A DNA stretch of 64,000 nt, taken from positions 32,476,329 through 32,540,328 of the forward strand of contig NW_023601212.1 of the NCBI RefSeq assembly GCF_014898055.3, in the 5' to 3' direction. Position 1 is the stretch's first letter. Each line of letters starts with the position of its first letter. The position numbers were made by a program, and so were the translations under genes. Origin of the DNA: Talpa occidentalis. Taxonomy: Eukaryota; Chordata; Mammalia; Eulipotyphla; Talpidae. The notes under the pieces were generated by a model, which searched no databases, was not told the DNA's origin, and saw only the letters and a list, made by a program, of their open reading frames with translations. Positions 45,963 through 57,480 of the stretch are shown here, one piece after another.

Positions 45963-47639
45963 TCAGGCATGCATTCAGGACAAGGATCCATCATCTATCC
46001 TGATGGCAGAAGGGCAGAAAAGCCTGATATTTTCTTTACCCTACAACTGCATTACACAAAATGTGTGGTGCAATAACTAAATATGTTAATTATTTTGTGA
46101 AAGAGGAAGAATTTTTTTAATTATGTATATTTTTTTTAACCATTGCCTCAGAGTTTGATTAGTTTGGAGAGATCATATAACCAAAGGTAAGTATAGAGAG
46201 AAAGTGGAGTAACAATGTATCTTGCTTCAGCACAAAATTTGTTCTGTTATGTTGGGTAATATCTATTGGACTGATCCCCCTCTGGTCATTGTGTTTGCAC
46301 TAAATAAATGTGTTCTGTATGTTAGTAAATGTCCATTGTTTACTGTGTGTGGAACTAAAAGGGCAAGAATTAAAAAAGCTATTATTTGGTCTATTTAGAA
46401 AAATGTCCTAGAGATGTTTCTCCATAATGAAAATAACAAACACAAAAAAGGTCCAAATACTGAATAATCCACTATGATAAGCAAGAATTTTATGTAACAA
46501 ACTTTTAGCATAGTAATCATTTCAGTAGTAAAGAATTGTTTGGGTTCTTTTTTCCTCTTTAAGGCACGTGAGCCCATACTTGAAAGATCTAGACTTGGTG
46601 CTGGGGGAGATGTCAGTGGGGTAGAGGCCAAAGTGGAAGCACTAGAGAGGTCGGGGTGGGCCCTCCTATGCCCACTTCAAGAGGTCACGGGGAGGGACTG
46701 AGCAGTGGCAGTGAACTGACATGGAGACTTTAAGCCCAATATAAATGCCAAGCCTAAACTGTATCCATAAATAATGATGACTTTATTTTCCCCCATTGCT
46801 AATTAGAAACAATAATATACAAGGAAACAGAAGTTACTTAATGTGTAATTATTCAGTCAGCAATTTTCAAATCATAAATATGGATTGCTCTGAGTTACCA
46901 CATTCAAATCATCTGAAATAGAACACCATATGCAAATGTGATTAGCACATCCACGCACCACCCAGCTCTGAAATGTGAAATTTTTTTTTAAATAAAATAA
47001 TCATTACAGCCAGGTGTAGGTCATCACCATTGCTAAGCTATGACCTCCTTCCCTGTTTCTTGATTCCTTTACTACCTTGAAGATCAACAAGTTCTCTACT
47101 AGAAGAGTCTTCAAGACCTGAGCCCAATGCTAATCTGATGAGTAATTGATTGAGTTCATAGGGGAAATCAGTTGAAAAGGGATCTGCTTGGGCTCTGCAA
47201 AACATTTCTGGGAGGACAGCCACGCAGCCACACCACCTCTCTCTAGGTGAGCTCACTCCTCGCTGCCATGTTATCTAGACCTTCCACATGCCCACCGGGC
47301 TTAGCCCCATGCCTCTGACCAAGACCTCGTCTCTGATATGCAGACTCTGACAGCTTCACCTGAGCATCTTTCTGGCATTCCAGACCAAAATTACACAAAT
47401 ATAAAACTTGATCTATAGCCTTCTTCTCCCATCAATCTGTTCTTACTTCAGTTTTTATTAACTCAGAAAATAACACCAAGCCAGAATAACACCAAAGATC
47501 TCAAGTCAGAAATTGGTAAGGCATAAATGTAAGAGTCATTTTGACACTTCCTTTCCCTAACTCCTCACTTCCAATCCATAAGTAATTGCCTGTCATTTCT
47601 ACCTACAAAATATATCTCTAATTTCTCCCACCACTTCCT
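45963..47639. other. unclassified sequence, 1.7 kb
   Basis: Nothing recognised. Confidence 0.35.
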
Positions 47640-48190
47640 ACACAGCCACTATCAGAAATTTTCTCCTTTCTCAGCTGGATATTACAGTCACTTCTTAACC
47701 ATGCTCCTTGATTCCACTCTTGCCTCTCTCTAATTCACTCTTGCCATAAAATCTGGTGTGACCTTTTAATGTACAGTAGATGCCATTTATTTTTCTGCTT
47801 GTCAGTGGCTTCTGCAGCATTTCACATGTGGTCCCAGATCTCAGGCCCCATCGATTGGTTGTCCCTGGATGGCATGGTCATCTGCTGCCTTGGCCACCCC
47901 ATCAGTGTCCCCATTCCTCAGCTAGCTGCTCTCAAGCCATAGTGACCTATTATTGGTTTTTTAAGACCCAGTGCTCTTCTGCCTCAGGGACTAGACATGC
48001 CATCTTCTCTGAAAGATATTCCCTCTACCCACTCTTCCCCCACTTTTCCTTCTCATGTTTCAAAACTCAGATGCAAATCACCTCTTTTAAGAGGCCATTC
48101 CTAGCCCGACAATTCAACTAGATCTCTCTTATTCTTTCCCACAGCTCCTGAGCTTGTTCTCTTATCACTTCCTATAAATTATAATCATTC
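47640..48190 (+). repeat. L2 (LINE2) 3'-region relic
   Basis: CAGTGCTCTTCTGCCTCAGG, TGAAAGATATTCCCTCTACC and CAAATCACCTCTTTTAAGAG then GCCATTCCTAG follow the order of the L2 segment 'tttgcacatgctgttccctctgcctggaa ... gtcacctcctcagagaggccttccctg'. Confidence 0.6.
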
Positions 48191-48217
48191 ATGGTTCACT
48201 GGTTTTCAAAGTTTCTT

Positions 48218-48257
48218 AATAAATTAATAAATTATTAATTAATAAATTAATTAATAA
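48218..48257. repeat. (TTAATAAA)n AT-rich simple repeat
   Basis: Alternating TTAATAAATTAATAAATTAT units. Confidence 0.85.
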
Positions 48258-48287
48258 GCACAATAATTTTTATAGAGAAAATTCACC

Positions 48288-48430
48288 CACCATGGTGTGG
48301 TGGAAAGAAGTTTTCATCATAAATTAGGAGACTTGGGTCACTCCTGATGGAGCCACTACCTTTATACTTTTGAGCAAATCTTTGTGCCTCACTGGATCTG
48401 AGCTTTGCTGCCCATAGACACGAGAACTGA
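48288..48430 (+). repeat. MIR SINE relic
   Basis: TGTGGTGGAAAGAAGTTTTC, GAGACTTGGGTCACTCCTGA and TGTGCCTCACTGGATCTGAG follow the sense MIR order. Confidence 0.65.
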
Positions 48431-48585
48431 AGTACACATTTGCTTGGCTCTGAGCTGCATAAGAAGAAGAAACATTTCAACACATACGCACTCCTCCAGG
48501 GCACCATTATGGACACAGGGCCCTTTATCGCATGGCTTTAGTACTTTTGTCATCTGGGAACTTCATGAATTAAGATTTTAATCAT

Positions 48586-49082
48586 ATAGGTAAAAACCTG
48601 GAAACAACCCAAATGCCCAAAAATAGATGACTGGATCAAGAAGATGTGGTACATATACACAATGGAATATTACTCAGCAATCAAAAAGATAAACTCATAC
48701 CATTTGCAGCAACATGGATGGAACTAGAAGGTATTATGCTCAGTGAAATAAGTCAGAAGGAAAAAGAAAAATATCAATGGTTTCACTTATAGGAGGAATA
48801 TAGGGAAACCAAATAAGACATCAGTGTAAAAAAATAATAACAATACAAAACACAACAAAACAAAAACAGACAATTATAAATCAGAGACATCCAGCAGGGG
48901 AAGAGAAGGGAGAGGGATCAGGGGGAGGGAGGGAGGAGCACAGGGGACTGAGGTGATGGTGCACGGGTGCACTGGTGAAGGAAACTCTATGGGGACTACA
49001 CCTGAGGGTGTGGGGGGAAGCAAATATTGTTTAAAAATGAACAATGATGTAAAAAATAAAAATTAAATAAAATTTTAAAAAA
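48586..49082 (+). mobile_element. 5'-truncated L1, type A
   Basis: Starts in the ORF2 C-terminus (ATAGGTAAAAACCTGGAAAC; frame reads [10 protein letters not shown] / [12 protein letters not shown] in sister copies), then the type A 3'UTR ending GAACAATGATGTAAAAAATA and an A/T-rich tail. The ORF2 part has a one-base loss near 48686. No clear TSD found. Confidence 0.85.
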
Positions 49083-50639
49083 GAATTATTCCTAAGACCT
49101 ATCTAAGTCTAATTTTAGGGTCTATAGGGATCAACTGAAATATCCCATGTGTTTGTGGACATTTGTGAGGCAACTAGTTTTTCTGTTTGTGACAGGGGAG
49201 GGGGTGGTCTGGAAGCTGGAGAATAGCAGAATCAGCAAGTAAGCAGCAGAAGCTCGAACTAATGGACTGAGGGAAATCACCTTTGTGGTTCTCCAGGGAC
49301 TAGGTTGTTCTGATTTCAGAGCAACGCCAAAGCCAGACCACCCAGGACCATGGATTCTCACTTTTATCCGCTAGTCTTCCATGTATCTGAGCAAAGTATG
49401 TGGCAACATAGTGAAAACAGCAGCAACAGTCAAAAGAAAAATTTAAAAAATTACATGTTAGCCTTCACACATTTTTGGTCTCCTACATGAAAGTGGTAAA
49501 CTGGAAACTACCAGTGGCACCAGCAGCACTGGCTCATCCCCAGCATTGCCTGAGATATTGTCTGCAGACAGGTAACAGACATCATCTAAATCATTCCCTC
49601 TTGGCCACTTCAGATACCAATCAGTTATCATTGCTTAAAGTAATGAATCCGCCAGACTAGGGAATCTTAGGAGCGCTTGGTGGAAGTAATTCCTCGTTTT
49701 ATTTTTTTCCCTTAACCTTCTCATACCCTTGAAACATTTTAAAGTTTCCCGATTTTCATTGGTTTCAGACACAGAGTTATAATATGAGAGAGATACACAA
49801 TGTTTAGGTGATCTTTACTATAGGACCAGGTAGCAGACGGTTAAGGGAGTAAGAACACAAGAACGTGGACAAGATAAAAAGTGAGAATAGAGACAGAAGA
49901 GAGAAAGGGGAAAGGAAAGAGAAATGGGGGGTACAGAGAGATGAAGCAGATTGCAAGGGCACGTGCTTGGCATGACTCAAAAATGTGCACTGAAGCTGAT
50001 AAAATCAATTAAAACGTAAATGAGATTCAAAAATCCATAGTTTATATATTCAGACAACAAAAACTTAATGAATTTATTAGCAATCTATAATTACAAAGTG
50101 AAATCCAGAGTGGGGGCGGGGGGGTAGAGTTACCATTATTTCTCCATGTCTCCCACCCCCAGGCCCCCTCACAACCAGGGAATGTCATTTTCTTCCAATG
50201 GAAATATTTTCTTAGACCCTGGTACTTACTTATTTTCAATTTGAAAAAAGTCTCATTTTCAGTGCAATACTGGCTTATAAAATTTCCTACAAATAAAGAC
50301 CTTTCAATCATGCTGAGCATGGACAGCTCCCACTTCCACAAGCTGAAGCCTGTTTCTTTGGCAGGCTCGGCAGTCATGTTGTATTACATTCCTCTACAGG
50401 TCCATGACCAATATGTTATTATATGTACTCATTTTGTGTCTAGACTATATTCTTCCTCACTAAATCACCCTTTAAGGGCATTGTTGTCTGGGGATCTATT
50501 ATCTGTTACTTGCTTGGTATGCCTTTCCACCAGACTTTATTAAGGTACTGAGGTACAATGAGGTCTACTAAAACCAGAGAAATCCACCCCATGTCAATTT
50601 CAGTCTCCAACCTGATCAAGGATTGATGTAATTCATAGG
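49083..50639. other. unclassified sequence, 1.6 kb
   Basis: Nothing recognised. Confidence 0.35.
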
Positions 50640-51415
50640 ATTTTTTAAAATTCTGAAGTAATTGCAGATTCACCAGAAAGGGGAAAGATAAAATAATTAT
50701 AGATTCATGTGAAATAACAAAGATAACGCCCTGTTATCCTTCACCCAGTCCAGAAAGTTCTTTTAAAAACTAACATATACTTGCCATATAACACAATTCG
50801 TATACTGAGAACTGAAATGGTAGGCCCACACCTTTTTTTTTTTACATTTTATACAATGATATATAATATCAAAACCAGGAAATTGCTGGGATGTGTGTAT
50901 CGTTCTTATCAATTTATACCATGTGTAGATGTGGGTAATCACCACTGCAACCAAGATACAGAACTACTCCATCAGCAAACACATAATCTCACTTATGTTA
51001 TTCCTTTCTAGTCACAGCCAATCCCTGCTCCCCAAATCCTTCATCCCCATCAACCACTAATTTGTTCTCTAGGTATATAATTTTGTCATTTGAAGGATAT
51101 TATTATCTAAGTGGAATCATACTTATATAATAAGCATAAACGGAATCTTTAAAGACTGGTTTTTATTCACTCAAAATAATGCCATTGAGAGACATGCAAG
51201 TGTTTATCACTCACTTTTTCTTCTTTATTCCATGGTATGGATGTGCTGCAGTTTGTTGAACCGTTCACTTATTTTCAGGGTAGTTTGATTGTTTTCAGTT
51301 TTTGGCTATTACAAATAAATCTGATAGAAGCTATTATCTACCAGTTTTTGTGTGGAAGTGTGTTTTCAATCCTCTGTGGTAAATGAGAATAGCAATTGTT
51401 GTGTTATGTGGCAAG

Positions 51416-51547
51416 CATACATTAATTTTTTTTTTGTGGGACCCTTGCCAGCGGCAGGGGAACGAACCAGTGCTGCAGAGGCTGCGGGCAGCCCCGCAGC
51501 CCAGTGTTCAACCGCTGTGCCACCAGGGGAGGCCCCATACATTAATT
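51416..51547 (-). mobile_element. head-only short SINE, antisense
   Basis: Element 51428-51535: T-run, then GTGGGACCCTTGCC... to CACCAGGGGAGGCCC. TSD CATACATTAATT perfect at 51416-51427 and 51536-51547. Only the ~100-bp tRNA-like head is present, ending at GGGTCCCAC before the A-tail, as in the copy at 38290. Confidence 0.92.
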
Positions 51548-51557
51548 CTTAAAAGAA

Positions 51558-53291
51558 ATGTCCATGCTGTGTTCAAGAGTGAATGTACAGTGTTATATTA
51601 CCATATCCATATATGTTCTCATATATTATCCCAGCAATATAAGAAAGATTCATTTTCTCCTCATCCTTAAGTGGATTGGGTATATCATTATCGTTAAATT
51701 TACCTCTTCTGAAGAAGAAATCAAAAAGACCATCCCTTTTGTTATTGAAACAAAAAAAATCAAATATTTGGGAATAAATCTAACAAAAGAGGTAAAGGAC
51801 CTATACAAAGAAAACTATAAAACACTGTTAAAAGAAATAGAAGAAGACACAAAGAAATGGAGAGACATCCCCTGCTCATGGATTGGAAGAATAAACATTA
51901 TTAAAATGGCCATCCTACCAAAAGCAATATACAGATTCAATGCTATTCCAATCAAAATTTCAATGTCATTCTTCAAAGAAATAGAACAATTATTGATGAA
52001 ATTCATATGGAATCACCAAAAACCCCGAATAGCCAAAGCTCTCCTGAAAAAAAAAGAAGGGAATGGAGGCATCAGACTCCCAGACTTCAAACTATACTAC
52101 AAAGCCATAATCATCAAAACTGCATGGTATTGGAACAAGAACAGACATACAGACCAATGGAATCGAATAGAAAATCCAGAAATAAACCCACAGATTTATG
52201 GTCAACTAATCTTTGACAAAGGAGCAAAGAATATGCATTGGAGCAAAGAAAGTTTGTTCAATAAATGGTGCTGGGAAAACTGGGTCGCTACATGCAAAAG
52301 AATGAAGCTTGACCACCACCTCACACCATACACAAAAATCAACTCAAAATGGATTAAAGAACTAGACATAAGACCTGAAACCATAAAATATATAGAAGGA
52401 AATATAGGCGAAACACTACGTGATTTGCACATCAAAGACATCTTTACAGACACATCACCCAAAGCAGTGATAGTGAAGGCAAAGATAAACAGCTGGGACT
52501 ACATCAAATTAAAGAGCTTTTGCACAGCAAAAGAGACAATAACAAAAACAAAGAGAAACCCCACCAACTGGGAGAACATTTTTGCACCCAACACTAATGA
52601 TAAAGGACTGATCACAAAAATCTGCAAAGAGCTGATGAGACTCAACAACAACAAAGAAAATAATCCAGTCAAAAAATGGGCAGAAGAGCTTAAAAGAAAC
52701 TTCTCTGAAGAGGAAATGCAAATGGCCAACAGGCATATGAAAAAATGTTCAACATCACTTGTCATCAGGGAAATGCAAATCAAAACTACCATGAGATACC
52801 ATCTTACACCAGTGAGAATGGCACATATTAAAAAAACTAGCAACAACAAATGTTGGCGAGGGTGTGGAGAAAAAGGAACTCTTCTGCACTGTTGGTGGGA
52901 GTGCAAACTGGTCCAACCACTGTGGAAAGCTGTATGGAGATTTCTGGACCTACTAAACATAGAGCTTCCATATGATCCAGCAATTCCACTCCTAGGTATT
53001 TACCCAAAGGACACAGAAACATCAATTCCAAAGAACACCTGCACCCCTATGTTTATAGCAGCACTGTTTACAATAGCTAAGCTTTGGAAACAACCCAAAT
53101 GCCCAAAAATAGATGACTGGATCAAGAAGATGTGGTACATATATACCATGGAATATTACTCAGCATTCAAAAAAGATAAACACATGCAATTTGCAGCAAC
53201 ATGGATGGCGCTGGAAGGGATCATGCTCAGTGAAATAAGCCAAAAAGAAAAAGAAAAATACCGGATGGTCTCACTCATAGCAGGAATCTAG
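51558..53291 (+). pseudogene. intact C-terminal L1 ORF2 reading frame (577 codons)
   Basis: The first 51 codons (51558-51710) come from flanking old DNA plus the TSD (KFTSS). From codon 52 (51711) the frame is L1 ORF2p to its natural stop at 53289-53291: [61 protein letters not shown] text, then the Cys-rich motif with C432, C436, H444 and C449 all present. It lacks the endonuclease and the FADD reverse transcriptase core, so it cannot mobilise itself. The open frame across the junction is probably fortuitous. There is no sign it is a host gene. Confidence 0.9.
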
Positions 53292-53487
53292 AAAACTTAA
53301 ATAAGGGACCAGGAAAATGAATAACTATAAGAAAGTGAAAATCAAAATCAACAAAAAACTATGAACCAGAGACACTTTTAGGGGGGTGGGAGGGGAGGGA
53401 TTGGGGTCAGAATGGGGGGGCTGCAATTGTATGGGGAATATAACAATAAAATTTATTAAAAAAAAAAAAAAAAAATTTACCTCTTCT
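51696..53487 (+). mobile_element. young 5'-truncated L1, type B
   Basis: Element 51711-53472. Perfect 15-bp TSD AAATTTACCTCTTCT (51696-51710 and 53473-53487), possibly 17 bp because GA also matches. It has an intact ORF2 C-terminus, a short type B 3'UTR, AATAAA at 53445-53450 and a long pure A-tail. The lack of decay and the long tail mark it as the youngest L1 here. It inserted into an ancient L1M. Confidence 0.95.
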
Positions 53488-53600
53488 GATAGGTATATAG
53501 TGAATCTCATTGTGGTCTTAATTTATATTTCTCTGCTGACTTGCTTTGCTAAATATCTCTTTATATGGTTATTTTCTATCAGTCTGGATGCGATTTTATG

Positions 53601-53954
53601 TGGCTGGCAAGTGTGACATAATCACGTGGTCTCTATAAGAAGAAAGTGGGAGGGGTCGGAGAGGAGTGGTGAGATGATATGCAGGAGAAGCAGGTTAAAT
53701 GATATGTTTTGAATGTAAAGGAAGGGGCCACAAGTCAAGGAAAACAAGAGACCAGTAGAAGCTGATAAAAGGCAAGGATATAGATTTTTCTCCTCAGAGC
53801 TTCCAGAGGGATCCCATCAGCTGATACCTTGACATTAACTCAGTGGAGCTGCTTTTAGATTTCTTACTTTCCGAGTTATAAGAAAATAAATTTGTATTGT
53901 TTTAAGCTACCAATTCTGTAGAATATGTTATAATAGTCATAGGAAACTAATACA
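53601..53954 (+). mobile_element. MLT1/MaLR solo LTR
   Basis: CTCTATAAGAAGAAAGTGGG, GGGGCCACAAGTCAAGGAAA, AGCTTCCAGAGGGATCCCAT, and the diagnostic end AATAAATTTGTATTGTTTTAAGCTACC (split by decay) to AGGAAACTAATACAG match the 3' two-thirds of an MLT1 LTR. The 5' boundary is uncertain. Confidence 0.75.
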
Positions 53955-54310
53955 GCTTCTAAAATTATCCACATTCACATCTTTAACATATGTTTTCATT
54001 TATTTTGAATACCCAAGGTGTAGAATGACTGGGCAATGTCATAAATGTATGCTTAACTTTATAAGAATCTACCAAATAGTTTTCCTACATGTTTGCATCA
54101 TTTTATACTCCACCAGCAATGGATGAAAAGTTCAGTAACTCAAAATTCCTATCAACACTTGATATTGACAGTCTTTTAACTTTAGCCATTGTACTGAGCA
54201 TGTGAGTTGCTTCCTCACTGCAGTTTTCTTTGATATTTTTTCTGTTGACTAATAATGCTGAGTTACCTCAAGCTCATATTTTCTCTTCCTATATTGTGTT
54301 TATGAGGAGT

Positions 54311-54781
54311 GTGTTTCACTGTTTTGGCCCTTTTTCATTAGTCGTAAGAGAAGTTCAACATTGGTGGGTATTTTGTGCACCTGCCTCATAATTCTCCCTG
54401 GTGGCATCTCCTCTTCAGCACCCTTTCTTTTCACCTATACCAGCTGACCCAGGTGCTCCTTTTTTGAGATATAAATTCAGTACCACTTGCTTTCATGAGC
54501 ATATTCAACAAAAAGCATACTAACCTCATCACAGTCCAGAGGAATGAATGAACAAGAGATAACATTGTAGCCCTACAATAACATGGTAACAAGGTGGCAT
54601 TTGTCTTATGGGACAAACCAACCCTGGTCTGTAGTTTCTTTTCCCTATTAATTACACCAGCTCTCCTGCTGTTATTTTCCTCTGAACTTTGCTCCTGAAG
54701 GAACTTGCTGTCAGCTCGTTGTCACAATTATGTTCTACAGCTCCATACTTCCCTATGCGTCTAAACTATAGCTGGACAATA
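54311..54781. other. unclassified sequence
   Basis: Nothing recognised. Confidence 0.35.
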
Positions 54782-55214
54782 CTAGGTCAAGGACTGACTT
54801 CACATCAGCTTCCCACACCATACACTTTTGAGAAGGGTGTGTTCATCTCTCTATCTCCAGCAGGATCAGCCTGAGAGTCACCCTTTGCCTCATTTGATGT
54901 GGCTAATTGATAAAAGTGATGTTTCTCAGTGAGACCCTAGGAACCCTGAGGAATCAGAAGGGAGGGGCAGGGAACATCACCCATTCTAACAAAGTCTCTT
55001 AGTCAAGGGATGCCCTGGCAGAACCTGGCCTGCAAGGGCAAATGTGCCCATGATGGGGTCCATGATGGTGGGAGGCAGCCCAGTGCTCGGGAGGATCTGA
55101 AGCAGGTGCAGAGCACATTCTCACCCGGGGTCATGGCGTTGAGCTGTTCGTGCCATCATCTATCTAGTCTGCCAATGACTAGGAGTGCTTGTTACCAGCT
55201 GGGGGGAAGGAAGA
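54782..55214 (+). repeat. inverted duplication copy 1 (unknown family)
   Basis: This matches the reverse complement of 59862-60298 over its full length. In 55008-55214 I count about 15 differences in ~207 bp, with a perfectly shared block from CTCACCCGGGGTC to TCTAGTCTGCC (about 54 bp). The CpGs in CCCGGGG, GGCGTT and TTCGTG are kept in both. An 83-codon frame (55010-55258) starts MPWQNLACKGKCAHDGVHDG and is partly shared with copy 2. No poly(A) tail, TSD or LTR-like ends were seen. I do not recognise the sequence. Confidence 0.85.
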
Positions 55215-56487
55215 TCTCAAGGATATTTGCCTCTACTAAGAATATTTTGAAACCATAAGAGAAAAAAATATTTAATGAATTAATTTCAGGCACTCTGCTA
55301 TATCTTCAGGCCAGAGATATCTTGGATAGCATTTTATGTTGTGATACAAAATTGTGTGGAGTACTCGACTCTACTTTTGCCAAGGATCTGAAATAATCAG
55401 AGTCATCACTCACGAAAAAAAAAAAAAAAAAAAAGCTCAGTTCTGACTTTTTCTTGTGGTGATGAATCTTCCTCACAATCCAAACCTTGGATCTGTTCCT
55501 AGGACATATTTTTTTCTGGCCCAGCTCCACTGAGCACATGTAAACACAGAACAAGGAGATTTTAAATGATATTTGTCACTACTTTTTTCCTTGATAATGG
55601 ATATATATCCAGTTTTCTGTTTGGAACAGAAAAAAAGAATGTGTAAATGTAGGTGCCTAGTCTCATTTCGTGTATTTTTCAGGTTGGGGCTAAGGCAAAA
55701 AGAATTAAACATCCAGGGGGAAAGGCAAATGAAGACATCTAAATGGTCTTAACCTGCTACAGGAATAGATGAACAAAATGACCTTCACTAGATGAAATAG
55801 TAAAACAAGATTATCCCAAAAAGGGTTATTTCTAACCCTTAGGAATTATTCTTTCTTTCCTCACTAATTGAATCCTAACTGAAATTCACTGTTTTCAGCC
55901 TGCCACCACTTCATAATGAGAGAACTCCATTGTTCCCCTCAATTTTACATTTTCCTGCTTGTCTGACACTGGGTTTCTCCATGTGGTGTTCCCATGCCTT
56001 TTTATTTTCCTCCAGAAATAATAGCCATAATAGCTGTGACGTGTAGCCATAATCAGAGCACTGATGTCTGGCGGAGAATTTCATCAACCTGGAGAAGCCC
56101 CCTCCCATTTGGGGAATGGAAAGGGGTCAGGGGGACCCTTATTACTGCATCTGACAGTTTTCTCCAGAGAGTTCTATTACCAGCTGACCGACCCCTAATC
56201 TACTGTTCAGACACCTTTTACCCCGGGATTCTTTCTCTAAGTGTGTTTAACATGATATAAAATTGTTTTCCATGACTCCAGTTAAAGTTAATGTAATTGT
56301 TTACAAAATGCATTATCTTTGTTTCACACTGGGCCTTTGCAGTCTCTGTAAATCTATGTTTTGTCTGATGCCATTAAGCCAAGTTCTAGGAAAAGAAAGA
56401 GGAGAAAGCTCAGATGACTTTATGTGTGGTTGTACACGTATACTCGATGGCACAACATTTAGAGGAACGGAACCCAGACTTTGTATG
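55215..56487. other. unclassified sequence
   Basis: Unassigned. A poly(A) run at 55415-55434 is followed by no element I can name. Confidence 0.35.
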
Positions 56488-56625
56488 AATTACTCAATAT
56501 TTATTTTTTTAAAGATTTATTTATTTATGCATGCAAGAACTGGGTACAGACCAAAGGTGTGGGGGTGAGAGGATTCACCAGAAACAGAACAGGGAACAGA
56601 ACAGGCCCCAATTACTTGATATTTA
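56488..56625 (-). mobile_element. tRNA-derived SINE, antisense, 5'-truncated
   Basis: Element 56504-56609: T-rich end, AAGATTTATTTATTTATGCA, and body to AACAGAACAGG. The tRNA head is missing. TSDs AATTACTCAATATTTA (56488-56503) and AATTACTTGATATTTA (56610-56625), two mismatches. Confidence 0.9.
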
Positions 56626-56733
56626 ATTGGTGTATTTAATATGTATATGTCCCACTCACCCAAATGATAAATAGTATCTTGTGAAAAAATTTTCTAAATA
56701 ACTGATTACAATATGATTGACATAACAGAATCA

Positions 56734-57037
56734 GAAATAAATAAGAGGGGGCCCTCCCTGGTGGTGCAAGGGGTTGTCAGCACTACGAAGCTATCTGCAG
56801 TCTCTGCAGGACAAGTTCAATCCCAGGCCAGGGAGGAACCCACATGGTGCAGCAGACCTCTCCTGTCTCACCCGCTGCTCCCCTTAGCAGTGTATTTCAG
56901 TAGATCCACCTGTTCTGCTCCTCACTCTGTCTCTGGTGAATCCTCCCACTTACCCTCCACCTCTGGCCTATACTCTAGTTCTTGCACGCATAAATAAATA
57001 AACCTTTAAAAAAAAAAAAAGAAATAAATAAGAGGGG
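56734..57037 (+). mobile_element. tRNA-derived SINE
   Basis: Element about 56751-57020. Perfect 17-bp TSD GAAATAAATAAGAGGGG (56734-56750 and 57021-57037). Subtype with CAGTAGATCCACCTG and GCCAGGGAGGAACCC. Confidence 0.93.
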
Positions 57038-57239
57038 AAAATGTTGCTAATAGCATCCACCGATGAGCACATCATTGCTACAACTGAACATCAGCTGGGT
57101 CTCTTAAATTTCCCAACTAGAACTGAGCATAACAGGGCTCCATTAGGATACCCATCTGTGGGAATAGAGCAGCTCTGGGAACCTCACCCTGCAACCCCGC
57201 TCTCCTTCTACACTATTGTAATTAAGTAATGAATGGGGG

Positions 57240-57480
57240 GCTGGAGGAAGGTTGATGCCAAGATAGTGGAATAGGGTGAACTGGTGCACACTTATTCACA
57301 TGATCCACAAGTCTACACTTAAATATAGACTCAACTACACAGCAGACCTAAGCCCCAGGTGAATAGAACCTCCACCAAAAGAGGGAGAATGCTAGCACTG
57401 AAGACTTTGCTCAAGGCTGAAACCAAGTCAGAGCACTTCTGAAGTGATCGCTTCCTGGCCTCTGCCACCTACATACAGGA
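57240..57480 (+). repeat. possible L1 5'UTR fragment
   Basis: GATGCCAAGATAGTGGAATA, AACCTCCACCAAAAGAGGGA, GCTCAAGGCTGAAACCAAGT and CAGAGCACTTCTGAAGTGAT have the style and order of an L1 5' end ('aagatggcggaatag'). The family was not confirmed. Confidence 0.35.

Larger units (their letters stand above)
50640..54310 (-). mobile_element. ancient L1M, antisense, with nested insertions
   Basis: Pieces 50640-51427, 51548-51695, 53488-53600 and 53955-54310 carry old antisense L1M 3'-region phrases (ATATCAAAACCAGGAAATTG; CAAGATACAGAACTACTCCA; GTATATAGTGAATCTCATTG; CATTTTATACTCCACCAGCA). Joining them over a short SINE, a young L1 and an MLT1 LTR restores the expected order. It is the oldest layer of this nest. 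Its far boundary near 54310 is approximate. Confidence 0.7.

Noticed and set aside
51558..53291. The 577-codon frame as a domesticated host gene
   Set aside because: TSD, A-tail and truncation show a recent L1 insertion. The upstream 51 codons are unrelated old DNA with no conserved start evidence.
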